A stretch of DNA of 16,046 nt from a bacterium (lineage in GTDB: Bacteria; Bacillota_A; Clostridia; Lachnospirales; Lachnospiraceae): contig SFQZ01000068.1 in NCBI GenBank assembly GCA_004562915.1, positions 1-16,046 on the forward strand, written 5' to 3'. Positions within the stretch are counted from its first letter, which is position 1, and each line of letters starts with the position of its first letter. The position numbers and the translations under genes were made by a program. This document shows, one piece after another, positions 1 through 5,990 of the stretch. Below the pieces are notes generated by a model. That model had not been told where the DNA came from and ran no database searches. It was given only the letters and a program-made list of their open reading frames with translations.

Positions 1-501
1 CAGATCAAGCTCTTGCAGCTTCGGAAGGAACACCTTGAGAATCTCATCGATCTTGCGACTGGAATCAAAATGATGGGAGTTGGTAAATTGAATAAGCTTG
101 GTTTTGAAGCTTTTGATACAAGAAAGATAGATGAATACGCAGCGCAGGCAAAAGAGTCCTGGGGCAAGACAGACGCCTGGAAGGAATACGAGCAGAAATC
201 TGCCGGACGTTCCCGAGAAGAGGAAATCATTCTTGGTGAGAGGATGATGGCGATTTTTGCAGAGTTTGGACAGGTGATTGATAAAGGGCCGGAGGCTGAA
301 GAGGCTCAGACGCTTGTGAAGAAGTTGCAGAATTATATTACTGAAAACTTCTATACCTGTACTGATGAGATTCTGGAAAGCCTTGGACTTATGTATGCGG
401 GCGGTGGTGATATGACAGCCAACATTGACAAAATGGGTGGTGAAGGCACAGCCGTATTTGCAAATGAAGCGATTGAAGCTTATATTTTATCAAAAGCATA
501 A
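1..501 (+). CDS. MerR-family regulator, C-terminal TipAS effector domain (5' end outside window)
   Basis: The reading frame is open from base 1, so this is the last 166 residues of a longer protein; the TTG at 13 is only an internal Leu codon. The visible part starts with the end of a coiled-coil helix (QIKLLQLRKEHLENLIDLA) of the kind that links the DNA-binding and effector parts of MerR proteins. An all-helical region follows with landmarks of the TipAS antibiotic-binding fold: FEAFDTRKIDEYA, an acidic SREEEIILGERM helix, and the closing GTAVFANEAIEAY helix. TipAS-type MerR proteins sense thiopeptides or other amphipathic drugs and activate multidrug efflux or self-regulation genes. The winged-helix DNA-binding domain must lie upstream and is not seen. 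The family call is by motif memory; the ligand is unknown. No T-tailed terminator follows, only palindromes. Confidence 0.75.
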   Translation, partial: QIKLLQLRKEHLENLIDLATGIKMMGVGKLNKLGFEAFDTRKIDEYAAQAKESWGKTDAWKEYEQKSAGRSREEEIILGERMMAIFAEFGQVIDKGPEAEEAQTLVKKLQNYITENFYTCTDEILESLGLMYAGGGDMTANIDKMGGEGTAVFANEAIEAYILSKA

Positions 502-536
502 ATAGTGATGATATAAATACTCCGTGAGGATGCACA

Positions 537-577
537 GAAACGCATATGGAAAATTGTCACTTCGTGACATGCGTTTC
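537..577. repeat. nested palindrome (double hairpin)
   Basis: A 9-bp outer stem (gaaacgcat at 537-545 pairing with atgcgtttc at 569-577) encloses a second small hairpin, gtcac-ttc-gtgac (556-568). No T run follows, so it is not a standard intrinsic terminator. It may be part of a dispersed palindromic repeat or the end of a lost mobile element. Confidence 0.55.
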
Positions 578-582
578 GCACC

Positions 583-643
583 AAAGTGTACAAGTCCCTT
601 ATGAGTGAGGGATATAGGGAGTTGAAGTGGACTTGTCCACTTT
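583..643. repeat. 15-bp inverted repeat, one mismatch, about 31-nt spacer
   Basis: The left arm aaagtgtacaagtcc (583-597) and right arm ggacttgtccacttt (629-643) are complementary except at one position. The right arm is itself part of a smaller palindrome, gtgga-cttg-tccac (627-640). Together with the 537-577 palindrome this makes over 100 bp of almost continuous dyad symmetry in a region without intact genes. An insertion-element end or a dispersed repeat is plausible; neither is proven. Confidence 0.5.
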
Positions 644-735
644 GTTCTTAGGTCGCTTTATGAGTGGTTTGATAATTCTTGCTGCCAGAATTCCATCACT
701 TGCATTTCTTCCAGTGTTGATGGTACCGGCGTTGA

Positions 736-936
736 TCAATATTCCGGAGCGACTCCAAGTATATCTGCGAGCTTGCGGATCAATTCCGGCTTGGGAATAC
801 GGGAGTCGTTCTCGTATTGTGAGATGCGGATATCGGCGCTGGCTGCAGGGAAGCCAATCATCTGTCCGAGATATTTCATCTCAGTAGGGGTATTCCCTAC
901 TGAGATGAGCTTCCGGCGGATGGCAGAGCTACACAT
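736..936 (-). pseudogene. HTH-XRE regulator remnant
   Basis: The minus strand encodes a clear lambda-repressor-like helix-turn-helix core: KYLGQMIGFPAASADIRISQYE followed by PKPELIRKLADILGVAPEY. This matches the usual XRE pattern (helix 2, recognition helix, SQYE, then the Pro-x-x-x-L-x-K-L-A-x-x-L-G-V helix). The usual first helix before KYLGQ is missing and is replaced by unrelated residues containing a perfect 12-bp hairpin. The ATG at 936 has no Shine-Dalgarno sequence. The frame stops right after APEY; one extra base there would keep it open for about 50 more codons, through the inverted repeat at 583-643. I read it as a decayed gene lacking its N-terminus. XRE proteins are DNA-binding repressors; its target is unknown. 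Confidence 0.55.
878..906. repeat. perfect 12-bp hairpin inside the HTH remnant
   Basis: The arms atctcagtaggg (878-889) and ccctactgagat (895-906) are perfectly complementary around a 5-nt loop (gtatt). It lies exactly where the HTH remnant loses similarity to its family, so it may be a footprint of an insertion or a rearrangement joint. No T tract follows on either strand. Confidence 0.5.
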
Positions 937-1154
937 AAGAAGGCAACTTCGGTGCTATGCAGCTCGCTTATGTTCAATTACCTGCAGGGCCTTCTGTTAT
1001 TTCTGGAGATCCTGTTTTTCTTTTTTGGCATAGGGCTGATTAGAAGATGAAAATAGCTCTGGAACCACTTGGTTGACAGGATTTTTGTACAGCTATTTGT
1101 TGTAAAACGATAGCATCAGAAAAGGAATCAAGCAGTCAGAGAAGACCTGTTGAA

Positions 1155-1346
1155 GTGTTTGGAGAGCAATCTGCCAGAGGTTATGGGGAATTTAAAGGGC
1201 AATGGGAGTTTCCCGGTGGAAAGATTGAACAGGGAGAAACACCGCAGGAAGCTTTGAAGAGAGAAATCAAAGAAGAACTTGCAACGGAAATAGAAGTAGG
1301 GGAAATGATACATACGATAGACAGAGATGCTGGAAACAGATCGTAA
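1155..1346 (+). pseudogene. Nudix (MutT/CTP pyrophosphohydrolase-like) remnant
   Basis: A short frame contains RGYGEFKGQWEFPGG followed by a Nudix box: Gly22, then Glu28, and the REIKEE core (residues 36-41). This is typical of 8-oxo-dGTP/CTP pyrophosphohydrolases of about 130 residues. Only about 55 residues of the family are present. The N-terminal strand with the usual VVAAII motif is absent and the frame ends soon after EVGEMIHTID, before the second half of the fold. The GTG at 1155 has no ribosome site. The metal-binding glutamates are still readable, so the decay is fairly recent, but a protein this short could not fold as a Nudix enzyme. In the next frame, 1327 onward reads a short stretch (RNVEESYEEFEKDFGTW) that I cannot assign. 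Confidence 0.7.
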
Positions 1347-1678
1347 TGTTGAGGAATCTTATGAAGAATTCGAAAAAGACTTTGGGACCTGGATGTTTAT
1401 TTATTGTTATGTTTGCTGTCTGGACCTTATTGATATAACTCTATTTAAAAACTGTTACAGAATACAAACCGTTGGTCAGTTAATCGACACTTCGCCCGTG
1501 AGAGAAACGGTCACCCCACATAAGAACAAAAGAGTTAGCAATGAACACGCAGAGCCGACAATCGATATCACACATTTCTCCTTTACACACATTTTACATG
1601 ATTTGGGTTTCAGAGTTTACATATCTTCCGTATGATTAAAATGGATTTTTGTAGTTTTTTTCCTTTCAGTGTGTATGA
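1347..1678. other. non-coding or fully decayed stretch
   Basis: No gene could be supported here. Short frames exist on both strands, for example 1327-1635 (+) and a minus-strand ATG near 1590 preceded by AAAGGAG at only about 2 nt. None shows a recognisable family. Base composition and the neighbours suggest joined scraps of former genes. Confidence 0.5.
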
Positions 1679-1861
1679 AGACCCCGAAAAAACAGAAAAG
1701 CTTTCGCCGATGAACGGGACGACACCGACGATCAGGATGACAACGATGATCAGGGCGACGACGCTAATGACTGATGATACCCACTGTATAATCGAACCTT
1801 AGGGAAAGAGCGTGAAAAGATCGCTCGTGAAATTCTCAGGCATTCCGATTCGCTAAATTGA
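1679..1861 (+). pseudogene. acidic C-terminal tail fragment and a second terminal fragment
   Basis: In one frame, 1679-1774 reads a basic stretch (PRKNRKAFADER) and then an almost purely Asp/Asn/Gln tail ending in QGDDAND and two tandem TGA stops. The same frame reopens at 1778 and reads YNRTLGKEREKIAREILRHS to a TGA at 1859-1861, 18 nt before a strong terminator. A basic-to-acidic tail followed by stop and terminator looks like the 3' end of a real gene whose body has been deleted. I do not recognise the parent family. There is no start codon or ribosome site. Confidence 0.35.
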
Positions 1862-1879
1862 AAGAATAGCAGATTCTGT

Positions 1880-1909
1880 AAAGATGGGAGTGTATGCTTC
1901 CATCTTTTT
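1880..1909 (+). terminator. intrinsic terminator
   Basis: An 11-bp stem (aaagatgggag pairing with cttccatcttt, one G-T pair) with a 6-nt loop (tgtatg) runs into a T-rich end. It insulates the following WYL-like promoter from the decayed DNA to its left. Confidence 0.7.
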
Positions 1910-1945
1910 AAGTTCAAGAGACTATGAGTAAATATAGAAAAACCA

Positions 1946-1974
1946 TCGACATCCGACCATATGCACGATATAAT
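1946..1974 (+). promoter_or_regulatory. sigma-A promoter of the WYL-like gene
   Basis: A TCGACA -35 box (1946-1951) lies 17 nt upstream of a perfect TATAAT -10 box (1969-1974), about 25 nt before the ATG at 2000. A GGGAG ribosome site is at 1985-1989. The promoter looks functional although the gene it drives is broken. Confidence 0.65.
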
Positions 1975-1999
1975 TTGTTTTGATGGGAGAAAATAGATT

Positions 2000-2224
2000 A
2001 TGCCAAAGGGGACAAACCAGAAATTCATATTATATCGTCTTGCCCAGATTATGTTGGAAAGAACAGATGATGATCACTATATTACCATGCCTGAAATTAT
2101 GACTGCCCTGGCAGAGGTGGATGAGATGATTGCAATCTTAAGTGACAGAGATGCAATCATCCAGAAAAAAGAAATGGAGCATGCCCAGGCTTTGATCAAT
2201 GAAATTTACAGAAATGGGTTGTAA
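2000..2224 (+). pseudogene. WYL-domain regulator, N-terminal remnant joined to an unrelated tail
   Basis: The first 38 residues (MPKGTNQKF..., YRLAQIMLERTDDDHYITMP, EIMTAL) match the start of the winged-helix domain of WYL-type transcriptional regulators common in Clostridia, which are usually about 300 residues long. Similarity ends abruptly after EIMTALAE. The remaining 35 residues (EVDEMIAILSDRDAIIQKKE and onward) form a charged helix I cannot assign. The recognition helix (normally ...DRKSIYDDI...) and the whole WYL ligand domain are missing. The promoter, ribosome site and ATG are intact, so a 74-residue product could be made, but it should not bind DNA in the usual way. An internal deletion that fused two parts of the region is the simplest explanation. 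A small natural protein is possible but less likely. Confidence 0.6.
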
Positions 2225-2254
2225 ATAAAAGTATAAGAATTATGGTACAAGAAA

Positions 2255-2584
2255 ATGATTCGAAAATTTGAAACAAGAGATTTGGATGAAGTAATGTCCT
2301 TATGGCTTCATGCAAATATAGAGAGCCATTCTTTTATAAAAGCAGATTATTGGAAAAAGAATTATGATATGGTCAGAAAACTGATTCCTGAAGCGGAAGT
2401 ATTTGTGGCAGAAGAAAATGAGGCGATTCAGGGGTTTATCGGTTTGACAGATACTTATATAGCAGGAATCTTTGCAAAGGCAACGGAACAATCATTCTAT
2501 CAGAATCGCGGATTCGAAATTGTGAGTCAGGAAATAGATGGGAATACATCAGAAGAAGAATATACGATGGAATGGTATCGTTAG
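2255..2584 (+). pseudogene. GNAT N-acetyltransferase with internal deletion of the acetyl-CoA site
   Basis: The 109-residue product begins like YjaB/YiaC-type GNAT enzymes: MIRKFETRDLDEVMSLW, then SHSFIKADYW, a central FVAEENEAIQGFIGL strand and TYIAGIF. It ends like them too: SFYQNRGFEIVSQ and an EYTMEWYR C-terminus. Between residues about 73 and 78 roughly 35 residues of the usual 140-145 are missing. These would carry the pyrophosphate-binding loop (Q/R-x-x-G-x-G/A), the following helix and the strand before the N-x-x-A-x-x-F-Y motif. The frame is kept across the joint. Without the acetyl-CoA loop the enzyme should be inactive. It starts 30 nt after the WYL remnant and may have shared its transcript. 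The start ATG at 2255 lacks a strong ribosome site. Confidence 0.7.
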
Positions 2585-2586
2585 GT

Positions 2587-2697
2587 GGGAATGCAACTTA
2601 TAAATCGCCGGAAGATTATGAAAGAAAAGAAGCAGGACATTATTTGGAAGATTTGGCTGTAAAGGATATGACACCTTTGGACCGTTTAAATCAATGA
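2587..2697 (+). pseudogene. unassigned C-terminal fragment
   Basis: Just after the GNAT stop, another frame reads GNATYKSPEDYERKEAGHYL followed by EDLAVKDMTPLDRLNQ and a stop at 2695-2697. Composition and codon use are protein-like, but there is no start codon or ribosome site, so this is probably the tail of a deleted gene. The MTPLxxLN ending recalls the end of MutS-like proteins, but this is too short to claim. It ends 12 nt before the next start. Confidence 0.3.
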
Positions 2698-2709
2698 GAG
2701 GGAAATAAC

Positions 2710-3390
2710 GTGGAATTAAAATTTTGTGCAAGAATTCTTCAAAATGAGAATATGGATGCTGCCTATGTAGAGGTTCCTTACGATATCAAAGAGCTTTTTG
2801 GCAAAGGGCGTCTGCTGGTGAATGCTACTTTTGATGGTATTCCCTACTGTGGGCAAGTTGTAAAAATGGGAACTCCGTGTTGCATTATCGGCGTAACAAA
2901 ACAGATACGTAAGCAGATTGGTAAAAACTTTGGTGATATTGTTGAAGTGGTTCTTCAGGAAAGAGAAATAGAGAAAATCCCTATGTGGAAATGCCCCAAA
3001 TGTGGCAGAGAGTTCAAGAAAAAAGGACAGAGTCATTACTGCGGTGAAAAGCCAAAGACGATTGATGAATATATCTTGAGCCAGGATGAGGATAAGCAGG
3101 AAGATCTGCGCTATATCCGTCAGATTCTTCACAGTGCATTACCGGAAGCGGAAGAACGCATTTCATGGAGTATGCCAACCTACTGGAAAGGTCATAACAT
3201 TATTCATTTTGCTGCCTCGAAAAAACACATCGGCTTGTATCCGGGCCCTGCTGCTGTAGTACATTTTTCCAAAGAATTACAAGAATACAAAACGGATAAG
3301 GGTACTATCCGAATCCCCTATGGCAAGATTGATGCTGCGTTAATTGAGAAGATTGCAAAGTGGTGCCTGGAAACCGGCAACCATGCGTAG
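2710..3390 (+). CDS. DUF1905 / zinc-finger / DUF1801 (YdhG-like) protein
   Basis: This is the one apparently intact gene in the left region. It starts at GTG 2710, with AGAGGGA just upstream (about 2697-2703). Residues 1-90 form a DUF1905 beta-barrel-like domain (AYVEVPYDIKELFGKGRLLV, DGIPYCGQVVKMG, GVTKQIRKQIGKNFGD). A compact Cys2-His-Cys knuckle follows (Cys95, Cys98, His109, Cys111: CPKCGREFKKKGQSHYCG). Residues 115-224 form a DUF1801 domain (YIRQILHSALPEAEERISW, MPTYW, IGLYPGP, IRIPYGK). DUF1801 proteins resemble the iron chaperone frataxin in fold and some are called iron chaperones, but no reaction is known. The DUF5655 gene follows after 33 nt. The related small domain types in sequence suggest co-inheritance. 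The function stays unassigned. Confidence 0.75.
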   Translation: MELKFCARILQNENMDAAYVEVPYDIKELFGKGRLLVNATFDGIPYCGQVVKMGTPCCIIGVTKQIRKQIGKNFGDIVEVVLQEREIEKIPMWKCPKCGREFKKKGQSHYCGEKPKTIDEYILSQDEDKQEDLRYIRQILHSALPEAEERISWSMPTYWKGHNIIHFAASKKHIGLYPGPAAVVHFSKELQEYKTDKGTIRIPYGKIDAALIEKIAKWCLETGNHA

Positions 3391-3423
3391 ATATCAGTAG
3401 TTACAATTTTAAGGAGAAAACAA

Positions 3424-3809
3424 GTGGACTTCATTCATCAGGATATACTTTTATTTTTTAATCAACACCAGGCAGCATTCCTCTGTATGAAGTATTTGCT
3501 GGTAAAGTGGTAACACAGTTTCCAGATAGCAAAATAAAGGTACAAAAAACACAGATTACATTTTCTGATCGTCATGTTTATGCCTGTGTTTCTTTTCTGC
3601 GAGTAAAAAAGAAAACGGAGCTTCCGGATAACTATTTTGTATTGACACTTGGGCTTCCTTATCCTCTGGAATCTGGGCGTGTAGCAGTAAAAACAGAACC
3701 TTACCCGGGACGATGGACAACGCATATTGTAATCAGTAAAATGTCTGATTTGGACGAAGAGCTGTTTGCATGGGTGGTACAGGCATATGAGTTTTCAGAA
3801 AAAAAATAG
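3424..3809 (+). pseudogene. DUF5655 protein gene with a frameshift
   Basis: An AAGGAG site (3411-3416) sits 7 nt before GTG 3424, which opens VDFIHQDILLFFNQHQAA. The frame is then lost; the next frame continues the family as IPLYEVFAGKVVTQFPDSKI, KVQKTQITF, HVYACVSFLRVKKK, LTLGLPYPLESGRV, EPYPGRWTTHIV and ends at 3809. Full-length DUF5655 proteins read straight through the joint (NQHP-A-LPLYE), so about one base has been lost near 3473-3478. A start at GTG 3507 would give only the C-terminal 100 residues, without the first helix. DUF5655 has no known activity. It follows the DUF1905/DUF1801 gene by 33 nt and was probably co-transcribed. A sequencing error is the main alternative to real decay. 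Confidence 0.65.
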
Positions 3810-3881
3810 TTTAAAAGAGAACTCGCCAGATTACAGTTTTTGGATTTGAATCAATCGGGATTTATGGAGGTGAAACAATAC

Positions 3882-4302
3882 ATGGCATGGAAAGAAACAC
3901 TGGAAAAAAGGCTAAAAGCCAGGCGTCAAATTTTGTTTTCAAAAGATGATGAGTTGATTCTTTTGTTGCGTGGATTGATTGGCGATATGCCTAGACGGGC
4001 TGTTGTATTGTGGGTTTTGGAATTGGCCGAGGAAACCGTTCAAGTACTGGAAGAAAAGTATCCATTAGAGGAGCGCCCGAGAATAGCGCTAACTATGACA
4101 AGAATGTGGAACTGTCCATGCAAATGGTCATGCTGTTGGGGTCCCGATTTATGATCTGACTGCAATGATAAGAGAAAACGGAATCGATAATTGTGATGAA
4201 TTAATTCAGGAAAGATTGAATTACTATATTAAGCGATTGGTTTATTGGAAAGAAAATTACAAATATGGTTCTGAAGAATGGGCAAGATTTTTGACTGATT
4301 AA
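3882..4302 (+). pseudogene. Imm-5-like putative immunity protein gene, internally deleted and frameshifted
   Basis: GGAGGTG (3867-3873) precedes ATG 3882. The first frame reads MAWKETLEKRLKARRQILF and then RRAVVLWVLELAEETVQVLE and KYPLEERPRIAL, typical of the N-terminal half of Imm-5-like putative immunity proteins (about 180-200 residues). After IAL the frame turns into Cys/Trp-rich nonsense ending at 4154. A second frame, from about 4099, reads the family's C-terminal half: QECGTVHANGHAVGVPIYDL, TAMIRE, NYYIKRLVYWKENY, ending at the TAA at 4300-4302. Roughly 50 central residues with the family's His-rich helix are missing at the joint. Such proteins are predicted antidotes to secreted toxins. 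No toxin gene is present here. The family name is from memory of motif order, so moderate certainty. Confidence 0.6.
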
Positions 4303-4365
4303 ATGTACAAATATAACAGTAAGAAAGAGATAAATCCTTGGTGATTAAGTTGGGAGGTTAGCATC

Positions 4366-4458
4366 ATGTGGACATGCCCAAAATGTGGAGCATAACATGA
4401 CAGGGATATCAACGCGGCAAAGAATATATTAGCAGAAGGACTAAGACAAATAGCGTAA
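4366..4458 (+). pseudogene. tnpB: TnpB C-terminal zinc-ribbon fragment with in-frame stop
   Basis: From ATG 4366 the frame reads MWTCPKCGA, a stop at 4393-4395, then HDRDINAAKNILAEGLRQIA and a stop at 4456-4458. C-x-x-C-G followed by HDRDxNAAxNI is the hallmark of the TnpB (Cas12 ancestor) C-terminus, holding half of the zinc ribbon and the last RuvC aspartate (the second D of HDRD). The internal TAA replaces one residue between Ala and His. All upstream catalytic parts are missing, so no nuclease can be made. Confidence 0.75.
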
Positions 4459-4564
4459 AGAAATATATAGGGCAGGGACTGCCCGAATCAACGCCTGTGG
4501 AGATAGTAGGTTACGAGGTCGACGAAGCAGGAAGCCCATTGGCTTTAGACAATGGGTAGTTCAC
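4459..4564 (+). ncRNA. probable omegaRNA (right-end RNA) scaffold of the TnpB relic
   Basis: In IS605-type elements the guide RNA of TnpB overlaps the end of tnpB and runs to the right end, so that the flanking DNA acts as guide. The segment after the TnpB stop is preserved, including gaagcccattggctttaga and the final hairpin (4535-4556). If it is still transcribed, the guide would start at about 4565 (agaggatatatgctcag). The 5' limit and expression are inferred. Confidence 0.4.
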
Positions 4565-4680
4565 AGAGGATATATGCTCAGCTTCAACTTCTCGTCCACA
4601 ACACCTATCCTGATAAATCATAGGTTGTACCTACGAAACTGATTAAGGAAGACAATCCTACAAAAGTGGTGAATAAATAA
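4565..4680 (+). pseudogene. C-terminal scrap resembling a sugar-binding protein
   Basis: Directly after the transposon end, a frame reads RIYAQLQLLVHNTYPDKS, a stop at 4621-4623, then VVPTKLIKEDNPTKVVNK and a stop at 4678-4680. The order TYP-x(4)-V-x-V-P-T-x-L-I-x-x-x-N is reminiscent of the C-terminus of periplasmic sugar-binding proteins (VPTxLITKxNV). The rest of the gene is gone, consistent with the insertion followed by deletion. It ends one base before the glycerate kinase ATG, so the two genes may once have formed an operon. The family link is tentative. Confidence 0.35.
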
Positions 4681-4681
4681 A

Positions 4682-5920
4682 ATGAGTTTATTGAGACAGA
4701 AAGCAAATCAGATTATTAAAGAGTCATTAGAAGCAGTGATGCCGGACCGTGCAGTAGAAAAAGCCCTGGAAAATTTCCAGGGCAGCGGCGGTCGGACAAT
4801 TCTGGTGGCAGCCGGAAAGGCTGCCTGGCAGATGGCAGCGGCAGCAGTGCGTGTTCTGGGACATGTGGATGACGGAATTGTAATCACCAAGTATGACCAC
4901 GTCAAAGGCGAAATTCCGGAGGTGGAGTGCCGGGAAGCTGGACATCCGGTTCCGGATGAGAACAGCTTTGCCGCTACCGAAAAGGCTCTGGAAAAAGTTC
5001 GTGGTCTGGAAGAAACAGATACGGTTATTTTCCTTCTTTCCGGAGGGGGAAGCGCATTGTTTGAAAAACCGTTGATTTCGGGGGAAGAGCTACAGGATAT
5101 TACGAAGCAGCTTCTGTCCTGTGGAGCAGACATTGTGGAAATGAATACTATCCGCAAGCGCCTTTCCGGTGTAAAGGGCGGCCGTTTTGCTCTTGCCTGC
5201 ATGCCTGCCCGAGTTTATGCCATTGTACTCAGTGATATTCTGGGAGATCCGTTGGATATGATTGCATCAGGTCCTGCCTATCCGGATTCTTCTACATGCG
5301 AACAGGCAAATTCCATCATTGAAAAATATCATTTGAACCTGTCTGAACAGGCACAGGCATTGATGCAGGAGGAAACACCAAAGGATCTTACCAATGTAAG
5401 TACGCAGATTACGGGCAGTGTACGTGAGCTGTGTGCAGCATCAATGAAAGCAGCGTTAAAACTGGGATTTGAACCGGTTCTTCTTACAGATGAGTTATGT
5501 TGTGAAGCAAAAGAAGCAGGAAGCATGATGGCAAGCATTCTGAGAACACATGCAAAGGATAAAAAGCCGCTTTGCTTTGTTGCAGGGGGAGAGACGGTGG
5601 TTCACCTTACTGGAAAGGGAAAAGGCGGCAGAAATCAGGAACTTGCACTTTCTGCAGCCCCTGGAATTGCCGGGCTTACGAATGCCTGTGTATTTTCAGT
5701 GGGAAGTGATGGTACAGATGGCCCGACAGATGCGGCAGGCGGCTATGTGGATGGAGAGACAATGAATCGTCTCAAAGAAAAGGGGCTGGATGTATTTTCT
5801 GTTTTGCAGAATAACGATGCATACACAGCTCTGGAAGCGGCAGGCGGTTTGATCATAACAGGTCCTACAGGTACGAATGTGAATGATGTCACAGTCGCAT
5901 TGTTGGACTCAGTATTATAA
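4682..5920 (+). CDS. class II glycerate 2-kinase (TtuD/GckA, MOFRL family)
   Basis: The 412-residue product has the full two-domain layout of class II glycerate kinases. It phosphorylates glycerate with ATP to 2-phosphoglycerate, feeding sugar-acid and serine-derived glycerate into glycolysis in the cytosol. The N-terminal DUF4147 domain (about residues 5-240) shows LVAAGKAAWQM, LLSGGGSALF (Ser120-Gly123), NTIRKRLSGVKGGR and SDILGDPLDMIASGPAYPD. The C-terminal MOFRL domain (about 300-405) shows GGETVVHLTGKGKGGRNQEL and VGSDGTDGPTDAAGGYVD. Length matches the family. ATG 4682 is one base after the stop of the upstream fragment, and only a weak site (gtggtga) precedes it, so translation may depend on coupling or on an upstream transcript. 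No transporter or CdaR-type regulator is adjacent. The gene is intact, unlike its left neighbours, and ends at a strong terminator. Confidence 0.92.
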   Translation: MSLLRQKANQIIKESLEAVMPDRAVEKALENFQGSGGRTILVAAGKAAWQMAAAAVRVLGHVDDGIVITKYDHVKGEIPEVECREAGHPVPDENSFAATEKALEKVRGLEETDTVIFLLSGGGSALFEKPLISGEELQDITKQLLSCGADIVEMNTIRKRLSGVKGGRFALACMPARVYAIVLSDILGDPLDMIASGPAYPDSSTCEQANSIIEKYHLNLSEQAQALMQEETPKDLTNVSTQITGSVRELCAASMKAALKLGFEPVLLTDELCCEAKEAGSMMASILRTHAKDKKPLCFVAGGETVVHLTGKGKGGRNQELALSAAPGIAGLTNACVFSVGSDGTDGPTDAAGGYVDGETMNRLKEKGLDVFSVLQNNDAYTALEAAGGLIITGPTGTNVNDVTVALLDSVL

Positions 5921-5948
5921 AGTGAAAAATATATAGAAAATGAAAATT

Positions 5949-5990
5949 TCCGGGGTTTTTGTTTGAAGAAAACCCCGGAGTTTTCTTTTT
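5949..5990 (+). terminator. strong intrinsic terminator after glycerate kinase, probably shared with the convergent gene
   Basis: The 11-bp perfect stem tccggggtttt (5949-5959) / aaaaccccgga (5969-5979) has a 9-nt loop and is followed by gttttcttttt. On the minus strand the hairpin is followed by aattttcatttt, so it could also end the convergent gene. Confidence 0.85.

Larger units (their letters stand above)
4366..4564 (+). mobile_element. 3' relic of an IS200/IS605-family (TnpB) element
   Basis: About 200 bp hold the last 30 codons of a TnpB protein, its untranslated right end and a terminal hairpin. The stem cccattg (4535-4541) / caatggg (4550-4556) is followed by gtagttcac, an ending typical of IS605-type right ends. 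The left end, TnpA and the first 90 percent of TnpB are absent; the DNA to the left belongs to the Imm-5-like remnant. The right boundary is placed at TCAC, 4561-4564. This type has no terminal inverted repeats or target duplication, so the boundary rests on the hairpin and its conserved context. Confidence 0.7.

Noticed and set aside
955..1029. Minus-strand scrap reading QKALQVIEHKRAA, like the coiled coil of MerR proteins
   Set aside because: It is only 13-25 residues with an internal stop; too short to separate from chance.
627..1033. Two overlapping plus-strand frames (627-887 and 773-1033)
   Set aside because: They run antisense to the HTH remnant, have no ribosome site and show no protein-like motifs; they are shadows.
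1073..1101. TTGACA at 1073-1078 as a promoter for the Nudix remnant
   Set aside because: There is a perfect -35 box but no acceptable -10 at 16-18 nt and no start codon with a ribosome site downstream.
2716..3132. 138-residue minus-strand frame
   Set aside because: It is antisense to the DUF1905/DUF1801 gene, Phe/Leu/Ile-rich as expected for a complement of Lys/Glu-rich coding DNA, and has no ribosome site.
4366..4564. CRISPR-Cas12 locus suggested by the TnpB-like zinc ribbon
   Set aside because: There is no repeat-spacer array or cas gene; the right-end hairpin and HDRDxNAA motif fit an IS605 relic.
4459..4681. Riboswitch before glycerate kinase
   Set aside because: The structured part is explained by the transposon right end; no known riboswitch core or regulatory terminator is visible.
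4708..5202. 164-residue minus-strand frame
   Set aside because: It lies entirely antisense to glycerate kinase, whose family motifs are certain.
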